64,000 nt of DNA from Simiduia sp. 21SJ11W-1 (GTDB taxonomy: Bacteria > Pseudomonadota > Gammaproteobacteria > Pseudomonadales > Cellvibrionaceae): positions 2,139,501 to 2,203,500 of the forward strand of contig NZ_CP090959.1 in assembly GCF_024138675.1 (NCBI RefSeq), given 5' to 3'. The notes below the pieces were generated by a model, which was given only the letters and a program-made list of their open reading frames with translations, did no database searches and was not told the DNA's origin. Below, piece by piece: positions 17,049 to 24,760 of the stretch. Position numbers and translations under genes: made by a program. Each line of letters starts with the position of its first letter. Positions within the stretch are counted from its first letter, which is position 1.

Positions 17049-17052
17049 GCAT
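16918..17052 (-). CDS. Conserved 44-aa cassette ORF (MRKSEIRSL variant)
   Basis: Starts at the attC-core ATG, reads MRKSEIRSLVAQQALRSDD and ends with a Tyr-Arg-Trp tripeptide. Only a few residues differ from the ORF at 17315. No Shine-Dalgarno is visible. It may be a real small protein or a relic. Confidence 0.35.
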   Translation of the reverse strand: MRKSEIRSLVAQQALRSDDRQGIKVGCLQVVRIKSRLISGVYRW

Positions 17053-17138
17053 AACGCCCGGTTTAGGGGCGGCCGGAGCGTCAGCGTAGGCCGTCCCAGC
17101 CGCGTATTTTGCGGCGACCCTAGAACCGCTTGTTATGC
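17049..17138 (-). other. attC site 13, common 90-base type
   Basis: GCATAAC to GTTATGC, with CGCGTATTTTGCGG at the central hairpin. Part of cassette copy 1. Confidence 0.93.
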
Positions 17139-17445
17139 GCGACCTAGTTACGCACCGCCCTTTGTTTATTTAGCGCAACTTACAGGCCAATTATTCTTAA
17201 ATTAACACTGCCATTTCCTGGCAGCGCTAGAAAAACCCCTTAATAAGACGGAGTTTACAACAATGTTTGTTTCAAGGAGTTCTCTTTGACGCCAAACTTT
17301 TCTTGACTACGAAGTTACCAGCGATGGACGCCACTAATCAATCTTGATTTTATCCGTACTACTTGGAGGCACCCTACTTTGATGTCCTGCCAATCATCGC
17401 TACGAAGTGCTTGTTGCGCAACCAAACTCCGGATTTCGCTTTTCC
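17139..17445 (-). repeat. Repeated cassette, copy 1 (tandem block)
   Basis: A 307-base body, first of six tandem units with a 391-397-base period (attC start to attC start). Confidence 0.87.
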
Positions 17446-17449
17446 GCAT
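17315..17449 (-). CDS. Conserved 44-aa cassette ORF (MRKSEIRSL variant)
   Basis: The ATG is in the attC 14 core. The product begins MRKSEIRSLVAQQALRSDDW and ends HRW. It is the same length as two other copies, with conservative differences. Confidence 0.35.
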   Translation of the reverse strand: MRKSEIRSLVAQQALRSDDWQDIKVGCLQVVRIKSRLISGVHRW

Positions 17450-17529
17450 AACGCCGGTGGCATGGGCGGCTGCAGCGCAGCGGAGGCCGTCCAGCAGCGA
17501 TAGCTGCGACATGACCACCCTTGTTAAAA
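17446..17529 (-). other. attC site 14 (divergent)
   Basis: An 84-base site from GCATAAC to GTTAAAA with a different interior (GGTGGCATGGGCGGCTGCAG ... CAGCAGCGATAGCTGCG). It ends a cassette (17530-17797) in which I see no convincing gene. Confidence 0.82.
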
Positions 17530-17797
17530 CTGCGATCTGCCTAACCACCTACAAGGTGCGTTGTGAAGCGGCAGCGTAACCCACACCTAATTAATTTTAC
17601 CCGCAAGAATGCCACAAACAGGACAACCTGCGAACCTTAATATTAAACCGAAAGAAGCTACAAACTGTACGCCACTACGGACTTAAACGTGGCACGGGGA
17701 GAAACTGCGATATTGACGCTGGCACACTCCCTGATGCCGATTACTAGACTACTGGTGCTTATTTTGATTCTTGAGGCTCTCACAAAAACGCAGAGCA
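17530..17797 (-). other. Cassette body with no convincing gene
   Basis: About 270 bases between attC 15 and attC 14. No cassette-strand ORF of useful length is present. A 78-codon plus-strand frame (from GTG 17689) runs through attC 15 and is probably spurious. The segment CCTAACCACC...GCGTAACCC (17541-17581) could be the remains of another attC. Confidence 0.5.
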
Positions 17798-17894
17798 TTT
17801 TAACGCCGCCAACATGGGTAGCGCTAGCTGGCGGAAAATTTGTTTCAAATTTTATGACAGCTTGCGCTATCCCCTATGCTTGGCCTTGTTATGA
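17798..17894 (-). other. attC site 15 (divergent, after 82-aa membrane-protein cassette)
   Basis: About 97 bases from TTTTAAC to GTTATGA on the plus strand, with CGCCGCCAACATGG and CTATGCTTGGCCTTG arms. The stop codon of the upstream gene (17889-17891) lies within the core. Confidence 0.75.
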
Positions 17895-18137
17895 CTTTGA
17901 ATTACTACCAGCTTTATCTACATGATAATTGGCATAAAAAAGTAGTACCAAAATTCCAAAGCTTACAAAAGTTGATAGGCATGAGCCTAAATATGTAGGC
18001 GCAACACCATCACCAAACATATGATCTCCAGGGTTAACAGAGCCTGACAGCAACATGTAGGAAATCATTGTCGATTGCGTAAAAAATAGCAGAGTCGGTA
18101 CAGCTATGACGCCTATGAACACCTTCTTCCCACTCAT
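17889..18137 (-). CDS. Small membrane protein, first cassette of the array
   Basis: An 82-residue protein with two hydrophobic segments (KKVFIGVIAVPTLLFFTQ and TFVSFGILVLLFYANY) joined by a short loop. ATG 18137 is preferred, with AGGAG about 6 bases upstream. An in-frame TTG at 18155 extends it by six residues. No family recognised. It lies at the upper edge of the array, next to a TCATAAC core-like heptamer at 18162. Confidence 0.65.
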   Translation of the reverse strand: MSGKKVFIGVIAVPTLLFFTQSTMISYMLLSGSVNPGDHMFGDGVAPTYLGSCLSTFVSFGILVLLFYANYHVDKAGSNSKS

Positions 18138-18183
18138 CCAAACTCCTAATGCCAACCTGAGTCATAACAGCTTATTCAACGGC

Positions 18184-18450
18184 GAGTCTAAATCTAGACC
18201 GGCCTTCCATATCTAGACATGCCTGTGTCTACATCTAGGCATGCCATCCATTTAAGCCAAATAATGCCATAAGTTAGCTGGCATGTGTCTATATTTGGCG
18301 CCATTGAAAACCTTAGCCAAACGCGATGTGTCTAGATCTAGCTTCGGCTTGTTAATTTTCAGGCTTGGGGCTGTATTTAGACATGTCCAGATTTAGACGT
18401 GGCCATATTTAGACATGTCTAAATCTAGGCCTGTGCATATATAGACTCGC
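18184..18450. repeat. Cluster of short CTAG-rich dyad repeats
   Basis: About ten imperfect copies of a motif near ATMTAGACATG or its complement CATGTCTAAAT lie in roughly 270 bases. Examples are GTCTAAATCTAGAC (18186), CATATCTAGACATGCC (18209), TGTCTACATCTAGGCATGCC (18226), GTGTCTAGATCTAGC (18328), GTATTTAGACATGTCC (18373), CATATTTAGACATGTCTAAA (18404) and CATATATAGACTCG (18436). Both orientations occur, some head-to-head as palindromes. No ORF covers it. One further copy overlaps the 3' end of the next gene (about 18513-18524). Function unknown; protein-binding or recombination sites are possible. Confidence 0.75.
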
Positions 18451-18499
18451 CTGCTATTTCTCTGTACCTAAGTACGGTTATTTACGGCGGGTTTGCGGG

Positions 18500-18889
18500 C
18501 TATAAAAAACCCAAATCTACGTCTGTGCAGCGGGCGGCAGCATCGGCAATGATGCTGTCTGCCAGGCCCAGCGCAACTACCTGGTGCCTTGGCAGGTACC
18601 ATAGCCGTTGAATTCGGCTCCATCGCGCGCCCAGTGCTTTTACTTTTGCACGTAGCTTGTGTTGGCTGTAGTGAAGGCTAAAACCCACAAACTCTCGGTT
18701 TTCCGGGTGAGCCATTTTCGGGCCGCCGCTGTCTTGCGGGGCCGGGTATTCATCTACGATGATTTCTATGGTGATAAAGCGCCTGCCGGGCACTTTGCGG
18801 TAACGCACGGCTACCAGGCGTTCGCCGTGCACTTGGTAAAATTTACGAGCGCCGGGTTTTGTGGGTGCAATGGTTTTGGTGACTTGCAT
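18500..18889 (-). CDS. Conserved hypothetical protein (KPG...VKALGARW...LWYLP type)
   Basis: A 129-residue soluble basic protein. The N-terminal part (KPGARKFYQVHGERLVAVRYR) and C-terminal part (ELRAKVK-like LRAKVKALGARWSRIQRLWY, then VVALGL) match a recurrent proteobacterial hypothetical family as I remember it; no function is known to me. The Trp-rich C-terminal motif is reminiscent of the N-terminal DNA-binding segments of some tyrosine recombinases, but no catalytic domain is present. It lies directly downstream of dnaE2 on the same strand, so it may be cotranscribed with the mutasome. Confidence 0.7.
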   Translation of the reverse strand: MQVTKTIAPTKPGARKFYQVHGERLVAVRYRKVPGRRFITIEIIVDEYPAPQDSGGPKMAHPENREFVGFSLHYSQHKLRAKVKALGARWSRIQRLWYLPRHQVVALGLADSIIADAAARCTDVDLGFL

Positions 18890-18952
18890 AATGAATTCCC
18901 TTTCTGGTTTGCGAGGTTCAAACTTTTTAAGGCGCGTATAAGGCGTGCAGCA

Positions 18953-21900
18953 CTAGTGGAAATCTCTGGAGCTTAGCAACAGCTCAGGCATGAGCGATGA
19001 GCAATCCTCAATGTGCCCGGCAATTAAATGAACCACCCTGCCCTCGCGCTCCACCACGCCTTTCACCAGCAGTAGCCGCCCCTTAAGGATGGCGCGCCGG
19101 CAGCGCTCTTGCAGGCTTTGCCATACCACCACATTGGTGTTGCCGGTTTCATCTTCAAGCGTCATAAACAGCACACCCGAAGCGGTGCCCGGGCGCTGGC
19201 GCCCCGTCACTAACCCCAGCGCGCGCACAAAGCGGCCGTGGGGTGTTGCCAATAACGCTTGCGCACTTTTACAGCCCTTAAAGCGCGGCTCTTTGCGCAA
19301 CAAGCTGATGGGGTGCTCGCCCAAGGTGAGCGCGTGGGTTTGGTAATCAAGTACCAAGGTGCTGTAGCTATTGGCGGCGGGTAGCTTGGCGGTTTCGGCC
19401 AGCGCCTCGTCTGCCGCAGGCGTTGGGGTGTGGTCTGGCACGTCGAACAGCGGCGGCTGATCCAAATCCAGCACTGCCCACTGGGCCCGGTAGCGATCTG
19501 CCTGAAAGGCGCTCAAGGCGCCGCAGGCCGCCAGCTGCTCAAGTTCGGCCGTTGAGAGTTGCGCGCGTTGCTGTAAGTCTTTCAAAGACCGAAACGGTGC
19601 GCGCTCACGGGCAGCCACACAACGCGCTACGGTATCTGCCCGCAAGCCTTTCACCAGGCGCAGCCCCAAGCGCAAGGAGGGTTGCGCTTCAAGCGCTGCC
19701 CGGGCCTTTAGGTTTTCCAGCGTGTGATCCCAACTGCTTGCGCGCACATCCAGCGGCAGTACCGCCACCTGGTGGCGGCGGGCATCTTGCACCAGTTGTG
19801 ATGGCGAGTAAAAACCCATGGGCAAACTGTTGAGCAGGCCGCAATAAAATGCCGCCGGATAGTGACATTTTAACCAGGCAGATACATACACCAGCAATGC
19901 GAAACTGGCCGCATGGGATTCAGGAAAACCGTATTCGCCAAAACCTTGCATCTGCCTGAATAAACGCTCGACAAATTCAACACTGTGGCCACGGGCCGCC
20001 ATGCCGTTCATTAATTTATCGCGAAACCCGTATAGATTTCCGTTGCGCCCCCAACTGGCCATGGCCCGGCGCAGTTGATCGGCCTCGCCACCACTGAAGC
20101 CTGCAGCCACCATGGCCAGTTTAATTACTTGCTCTTGAAATATCGGCACGCCCAGGGTGCGCGCAAGGACGCCTTTGATGGCATCGCTCGGGTAGGTAAC
20201 GGCCTCTTCACCATTGCGGCGGCGCAGGTAAGGGTGAACCATGTCGCCCTGAATGGGGCCCGGGCGCACTATGGCTACCTGTATCACCAGGTCGTAAAAA
20301 GTGCGCGGTTTCAGGCGCGGCAACATGGCCATTTGCGCGCGCGACTCTACTTGAAACACACCCACGCTGTCGCCACGGCACAGCATGGCGTAGGTTTTAG
20401 GATCTTCCTTGGGAATATCACCCATGCCAATGGCCGGCGTTTGGTAGCTATTGATTAACGCAAGCGTTTTGCGGATTGCCGTGAGCATGCCCAATGCCAG
20501 CACATCCACCTTCAACAAGCCCAGTGCTTCTATGTCTTCTTTATCCCATTGAATTACTGTGCGCTCGGCCATGGCCGCATTCTCAACGGGCACCAACGTG
20601 CTCACCGGGCTTTTGGTAATCAAAAAGCCACCCACATGCTGGGATAAATGGCGGGGAAACCCCAATATGGCGTGCACCAAACTCACAAACTGTTGAATTA
20701 CCTGCCCCTCTGCGGGCAGGCCTGCCTCTTGTAAGCGCGCAAGTATTTGGGCCGGTTTATCCCACCAGCTAAGGTTGCTGCTGATTTTTTCAAGCAGTAA
20801 AACATCTAACCCCAGCGCCCTGCCCACATCGCGCACCGCGCTTTTGGGGCGGTAAGTAATAACGGTGGCCGCAAGTGCGGCGCGTTCGCGGGTGTATTTT
20901 TGGTAGATGTATTGAATCACTTCTTCGCGGCGCTCGTGTTCAAAATCCACATCAATATCTGGCGGCTCATTGCGTTCTTTGGAAATGAATCGCTCAAACA
21001 ATAAATCGCTTTGGGCCGGATCTACCTCGGTAATACCCAGGCAATAGCACACGGCCGAATTGGCCGCAGAGCCGCGCCCCTGGCACAAAATTTTGCGGCT
21101 GCGCGCAAAGCGCACCAGATCGTACACAGTGAGAAAATAATATTCGTAGGCAAGCTCCCGTATGAGCGCCAGCTCTTTGGCCAGTTGTTTTTCCATGGCG
21201 GGCGTGGTGCCCGCAGGCCACCGGCGCTGTGCGCCCTCGTAGGTAAGCCGCGCCAGGTATTGCGTGGCAGAAAGCCCTGCCGGCACCACCTCGGGCGGGT
21301 ATTCATAACGCAAATCGGCCATGCTGAAACGGCACAGGCTTGCCAGATGCACACTTTCCTGCAGCAGCGGCGCCGGGTAAATTTCCGCCAAGCGCTCCAG
21401 CGGGCGCAGGTAGCGCTCTGCATTCACCTGGCGCCTTTGCCCCAGCGCCACTACCGTGCAATTGTGGCGTGTGGCGCTCAATACATCTTGCAGGGGCTTG
21501 CGGGTAGCCGCATGCATGTGCACGCCGTTGCACGCCACCATGCTCACCCCCTGCCGGGCCGCCAGGGTGTAACAACGCTGGTAGTGTTGCTGATCATCGC
21601 CCGCCCCCAGCAAGGCAACGCCCAACCACAGGCGCTGTTTAAAGTAGCGCTGCAAACGCGCAAGCTGCGCTTGCTGTTGCGACTCTGAGTGGAGGCGCGC
21701 GGGTAAAAAAATGGCCAGGCACTGCTGGGTGCCAAACTGTAAATCGTGTAAAAACAACTGGTATTCGCCCTTGCTGGCGCGGCGGCGCGCACGCGTGATC
21801 AGGGCAGAGATTTCACTGTAGGCCGTACGGTTGGGCGCGAGTAACACCAGTTGAATATCCGCCAGATCACAGGCTTGATCTTGCAGGGTAAATTCACTGC

Positions 21901-22087
21901 CAATAATTAAATGCAAACCCACAGCCTGTGCCGCCACGTGGGCTTTTACTACGCCGGCAAATGAGCATTCATCAGTAATGGCCAAGGCCTGGTAACCCAA
22001 TTCATGGGCGCGCAAAACAAGCTCTTCCGGGCGCGAGGCTCCGCGTAAAAACGTGAAATTGCTGACGCAATGTAATTCAGCAAACAT
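18953..22087 (-). CDS. dnaE2: Error-prone DNA polymerase DnaE2 (ImuC)
   Basis: A 1044-residue alpha-type C-family polymerase of the SOS mutasome. The start is ATG 22087 (MFAELHCVSNFTFLRGAS), overlapping the imuB stop by about 11 bases. An N-terminal PHP domain is followed by the palm motif with catalytic acidic residues in PPDIDVDFEHERREEVI, then helix-hairpin-helix and an OB-fold (VTGRQRPGTASGVLFMTLEDE) near the C-terminus. Length is typical for DnaE2, shorter than replicative DnaE. It is the third gene of the imuA-imuB-dnaE2 operon and should share the LexA-controlled promoter upstream of imuA. Confidence 0.95.
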   Translation of the reverse strand: MFAELHCVSNFTFLRGASRPEELVLRAHELGYQALAITDECSFAGVVKAHVAAQAVGLHLIIGSEFTLQDQACDLADIQLVLLAPNRTAYSEISALITRARRRASKGEYQLFLHDLQFGTQQCLAIFLPARLHSESQQQAQLARLQRYFKQRLWLGVALLGAGDDQQHYQRCYTLAARQGVSMVACNGVHMHAATRKPLQDVLSATRHNCTVVALGQRRQVNAERYLRPLERLAEIYPAPLLQESVHLASLCRFSMADLRYEYPPEVVPAGLSATQYLARLTYEGAQRRWPAGTTPAMEKQLAKELALIRELAYEYYFLTVYDLVRFARSRKILCQGRGSAANSAVCYCLGITEVDPAQSDLLFERFISKERNEPPDIDVDFEHERREEVIQYIYQKYTRERAALAATVITYRPKSAVRDVGRALGLDVLLLEKISSNLSWWDKPAQILARLQEAGLPAEGQVIQQFVSLVHAILGFPRHLSQHVGGFLITKSPVSTLVPVENAAMAERTVIQWDKEDIEALGLLKVDVLALGMLTAIRKTLALINSYQTPAIGMGDIPKEDPKTYAMLCRGDSVGVFQVESRAQMAMLPRLKPRTFYDLVIQVAIVRPGPIQGDMVHPYLRRRNGEEAVTYPSDAIKGVLARTLGVPIFQEQVIKLAMVAAGFSGGEADQLRRAMASWGRNGNLYGFRDKLMNGMAARGHSVEFVERLFRQMQGFGEYGFPESHAASFALLVYVSAWLKCHYPAAFYCGLLNSLPMGFYSPSQLVQDARRHQVAVLPLDVRASSWDHTLENLKARAALEAQPSLRLGLRLVKGLRADTVARCVAARERAPFRSLKDLQQRAQLSTAELEQLAACGALSAFQADRYRAQWAVLDLDQPPLFDVPDHTPTPAADEALAETAKLPAANSYSTLVLDYQTHALTLGEHPISLLRKEPRFKGCKSAQALLATPHGRFVRALGLVTGRQRPGTASGVLFMTLEDETGNTNVVVWQSLQERCRRAILKGRLLLVKGVVEREGRVVHLIAGHIEDCSSLMPELLLSSRDFH

Positions 22088-23705
22088 ACACGCCCGCCCC
22101 AAACCATGCCTGACGCTGATGACAAAAAAAGACGCGCACATAACCGCAGCCTTTGCGGGCAACGAAATAATCGCGCCGCTGGCGCTGCGCCCACCAGTGG
22201 CTATCTATGCGCTCGGCCAAACTCGCCAGCACCAGTGGTTCGCCCTGCCACATTAACCGCCCTGCACGCAGCAACAGTGGCTGCGGCTCGTGGTAGAGCC
22301 AGGGGCTCAGCATGCACTGCGGTGCCGCCAATGCAGCCCCGCTCCCGGGTAGTTCGGTGGCAACCGCCGGCCGGGCTTTGGGCTTGGCCAGGCGCCGGGT
22401 GCCCGCGCGCACAGCGCGCTGTTGCAGCTCGGGCAGGTGTTCATCGCACAACTCAAAGCCCACCAACTGGGTGTGAGACAAGCGCTGGTAAAGCCTGTCT
22501 AGCAGGCGGTTGGCCTGCTCTGCGCCATCGCACAACTCGGGAAACAACCCCGCCGCCGGCGCCTGTTCTGCGGTGAGTTCCGGCACCTGCAAGCCCACCA
22601 CTTCCACTGGCGCGGCCAGGGTAAATTGCTCAAGCTTGAGTGTGGTAAGGGCTAGAAATTCACCCACATCGGCATGGGCGCGCTGCACGCTGACGGGCAG
22701 CTCGCTGCAGGTGCGATCTACATGCACAAAGCGCCAACATATCTGCTTGCACACCAGCTGGCGCTGGCGCAAAAACTGTTTTAACTCAGCCAAGAGCGCA
22801 TTAACGGGCGTGTGCAAATGGGCCACCTCGGTAAGCCCATACATAAACACCTGGTTGCGATTAAATTCAGGCGGCTCGTTAAAGTGCGGGGCAAGCTCTG
22901 GCGCCAGCCCCTGCAACTTGCGCAAAAGTTGCACTAAGGGCTGATCAAAACGGCGGCCAATACTGGCCTTAGGCACCGCCAACAATTGGCCCAAGGTTTG
23001 AAAACCCGCGCGGTTGAGCCGCTGCAGGCTGGCCTTTGGCAGCGGCAAATAAGCCAGCGGTTGTGCGGCGACTGCCTGCTGCCACTGGCCGGATTCCAGC
23101 GCCTGCAACTGGGCGCTTAAACTCATAGCGCCCTGCGGTTTGGCGCGCGCCTCAAGCTTTGATGGCCCGGCAGCTGCACCCGGGGCCGCAGGCGACAGCC
23201 CACCAGGGCTTCGCGCGTGAAAATTGGCCAGCGCCAACAGGCGGGCGCCGGCCGCCGTGGGCGCAAGCCCCACTGCGGCGTCACAACCCCAGGCATGCAA
23301 CTCGCGCGCAATGCGCCCCAGCAGCGCATGCAAGCCACCGAACAACCGCACACTGGCCGCCAATTCAAGCATTAAACGCCGGGGAGGCTCGGGTATAACC
23401 GCCGAGGTAAAGCCGTAGGCCCACTGGGCCAAGGCACGCAAGAGTGCATCGGCATGTTCGGGCTCATGGGGGCGCAACACAATAGAAGGTATTAAAGCCT
23501 GCGCGCTGGCCAGGCTCATGCCCGCCTCTACCCCGGCAAGCTGTGCCGCGCCATTACACATCACCAGTTGGCTGCCCTGGTACAGGCCCAGTGGCCGAGC
23601 CTCAACCTGCTGGCGTTGCCAGTGATCTATGGCCAAGGCCGGAAAATACAGGCACAGCCAGCGCTGCCCCGTGTCTGCCCAGGCACCTTGCCGAGCGCCA
23701 CTCAT
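22077..23705 (-). CDS. imuB: Mutasome protein ImuB (inactive Y-family polymerase homologue)
   Basis: A 542-residue Y-family-like protein that bridges DnaE2 and the beta clamp in translesion synthesis. N-terminal WLCLYFPALAIDHWQRQ and LAAYLAL-type palm/finger segments (VEAGMSLASAQAL) are present, but the catalytic acidic residues of true DinB/UmuC are not evident. A helix-hairpin-helix-like region (PKASLQRLNRAGFQTLGQLL) and a little-finger-like C-terminal half follow. A weak clamp-binding candidate is EQAPAAGLF (about residue 395); I see no perfect pentapeptide. Overlaps imuA and dnaE2 at its ends, indicating translational coupling. Confidence 0.93.
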   Translation of the reverse strand: MSGARQGAWADTGQRWLCLYFPALAIDHWQRQQVEARPLGLYQGSQLVMCNGAAQLAGVEAGMSLASAQALIPSIVLRPHEPEHADALLRALAQWAYGFTSAVIPEPPRRLMLELAASVRLFGGLHALLGRIARELHAWGCDAAVGLAPTAAGARLLALANFHARSPGGLSPAAPGAAAGPSKLEARAKPQGAMSLSAQLQALESGQWQQAVAAQPLAYLPLPKASLQRLNRAGFQTLGQLLAVPKASIGRRFDQPLVQLLRKLQGLAPELAPHFNEPPEFNRNQVFMYGLTEVAHLHTPVNALLAELKQFLRQRQLVCKQICWRFVHVDRTCSELPVSVQRAHADVGEFLALTTLKLEQFTLAAPVEVVGLQVPELTAEQAPAAGLFPELCDGAEQANRLLDRLYQRLSHTQLVGFELCDEHLPELQQRAVRAGTRRLAKPKARPAVATELPGSGAALAAPQCMLSPWLYHEPQPLLLRAGRLMWQGEPLVLASLAERIDSHWWAQRQRRDYFVARKGCGYVRVFFCHQRQAWFGAGVYVC

Positions 23706-23708
23706 GGG

Positions 23709-24470
23709 CTAGCCATTAACCAGTGAGGCAAGCGTTGCACTGCGCTGCACAGGCGTGCGCTGTGGCAACTGCGGCAAGGGCTCCAGGTGCACCGGCCACT
23801 CGGCCAGCGGCGCCATAGTGCGCGCACGCAACTCGGGCCAGAGGTTGAGTACCAGCTTCTGCCCCGCCCAGCCGCCGCGTTGCTTGAGCACGGTGAGCGC
23901 CAGGCCATCGGCTGCGGGTTGGGCCTCCAGGCGCAAGGCGGCAGGCGAGGCTTGGGCGCCGGCGGCCTTGGGCCGTACCAGCAGGTGCCAGCTGCCGCCA
24001 CGGGCCGCCGCCTGCTGTAGCTGGCGCAGGTCGCGATCGGTGACACCGCGCAGTGGCAACCACTGGCACACCAACGCGCAGCAACCGGCGCGCAGGGCGA
24101 GGTCTGCCGCCCACAGGCTGTCGCGCAGGCCGGTGTTGTGAATAACCCATAGCCGCTCAGCCGGCCACCCCAGGCGCGCGAGGTAGCTGGCACTCGGCAA
24201 CAGCGGCGGGTTTATAAGCAGCAGGTAGCCGGTGCGCTGCTGCAGTGCCGGCCACAACAGCGGCCAGTTCAGCCCCTCGGCCAACAGCTCGGTAGTGGCA
24301 CCCAGCGGCCAGCCGCCATCGTGCAGCGCGTGATCCAGCTCGGGAAACCCCGTGGCCAATACCTGCCGGCTGCGCACAGCCGAGCGCGCGCGCCAGAGAT
24401 CCTGGCGCTGGTGCAATAACTGTTCAAGGCGGTGGGCCCGCTCTGGCTGGCTGGATGACACCCGCTGCAT
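23709..24470 (-). CDS. imuA: Translesion synthesis-associated protein ImuA
   Basis: A 253-residue RecA/SulA-like protein, first gene of the SOS mutasome operon. The segment GFPELDHALHDGGWPLGATTELL aligns with the RecA-fold Walker A region, but the G-x4-G-K-T signature is replaced by GGWPLGATT. That is the usual state in ImuA, so ATP hydrolysis is doubtful. GGAGG lies about 8 bases upstream of ATG 24470, and a LexA box lies about 40-60 bases upstream. The next gene, imuB, begins 4 bases after the stop. Confidence 0.92.
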   Translation of the reverse strand: MQRVSSSQPERAHRLEQLLHQRQDLWRARSAVRSRQVLATGFPELDHALHDGGWPLGATTELLAEGLNWPLLWPALQQRTGYLLLINPPLLPSASYLARLGWPAERLWVIHNTGLRDSLWAADLALRAGCCALVCQWLPLRGVTDRDLRQLQQAAARGGSWHLLVRPKAAGAQASPAALRLEAQPAADGLALTVLKQRGGWAGQKLVLNLWPELRARTMAPLAEWPVHLEPLPQLPQRTPVQRSATLASLVNG

Positions 24471-24508
24471 AACAAACCTCCAACGGCATGGGAGTGAGCA
24501 ACCCAGAT

Positions 24509-24528
24509 TACTGTATTTTTATACAGTA
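24509..24528 (-). promoter_or_regulatory. LexA (SOS) box controlling imuA-imuB-dnaE2
   Basis: The 20-mer TACTGTATTTTTATACAGTA matches the gammaproteobacterial LexA consensus: CTG (24511-24513), ten AT-rich bases, CAG (24524-24526). It is placed for repression of the minus-strand imuA promoter. It lies 233 bases upstream of the divergent diguanylate cyclase, on which an effect is possible but unsupported. Confidence 0.93.
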
Positions 24529-24760
24529 TATCAAGCGGCAAAAAATCGCCGCTTTGGCAAAAGCCTTGCCGGTGATGCGTCAAAAAAATGTAAGCGCCTG
24601 CCAACTGCTTGTGCAGCAAGCATTTAGGCTTTTGATTTTGTTGAAGTTTTTAACGCTTGCCAGAGGTGGCACGAATTTCGCTGAAGCCCCATACCAGCTC
24701 GCTACACGCGGGCACGACATTACGCCCACGGGCCAGGCCCGTTTGCCAAGGGGTAGACTT

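Larger units (their letters stand above)
10354..18168 (-). mobile_element. Integron gene-cassette array without integrase in the window (CALIN or distal part of a sedentary integron)
   Basis: Fifteen attC-like sites alternate with short genes or ORF-poor cassettes. All are in the same orientation: on the minus strand each gene is followed by its attC. Sites begin and end with core heptamers such as GCATAAC and GTTATGC and form imperfect inverted repeats. Base composition is visibly AT-richer than the flanks. Most cassettes are 0.3-0.7 kb; one is about 1.6 kb. The attI/intI end would lie toward higher coordinates, but no tyrosine recombinase is encoded between the array and dnaE2, or anywhere else in the window. 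The upper boundary is set at a TCATAAC heptamer at 18162-18168, the lower at a GTTAGGT heptamer at 10354-10360. Confidence 0.9.

Noticed and set aside
15810-17205. Plus-strand ORFs of 60-79 codons crossing the attC sites (FAFPHNARFRGG... type)
   Set aside because: They run antisense to all cassette genes and are open only because the attC sequence is conserved and GC-rich; no ribosome sites.
15079-17529. Regularly spaced repeats as a possible CRISPR array
   Set aside because: The repeat unit is about 90 bases with a ~305-base body that is itself repeated, and the units carry integron core heptamers. No cas genes are present.
17689-17925. 78-codon plus-strand ORF at the top of the array
   Set aside because: GTG start without a ribosome site, passes through attC 15 and into the opposite-strand membrane-protein gene.
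18184-18450. CTAG repeats as an attI site or plasmid-type iterons/origin
   Set aside because: No integrase, no replication initiator gene and no DnaA boxes seen nearby; kept only as an unexplained repeat cluster.
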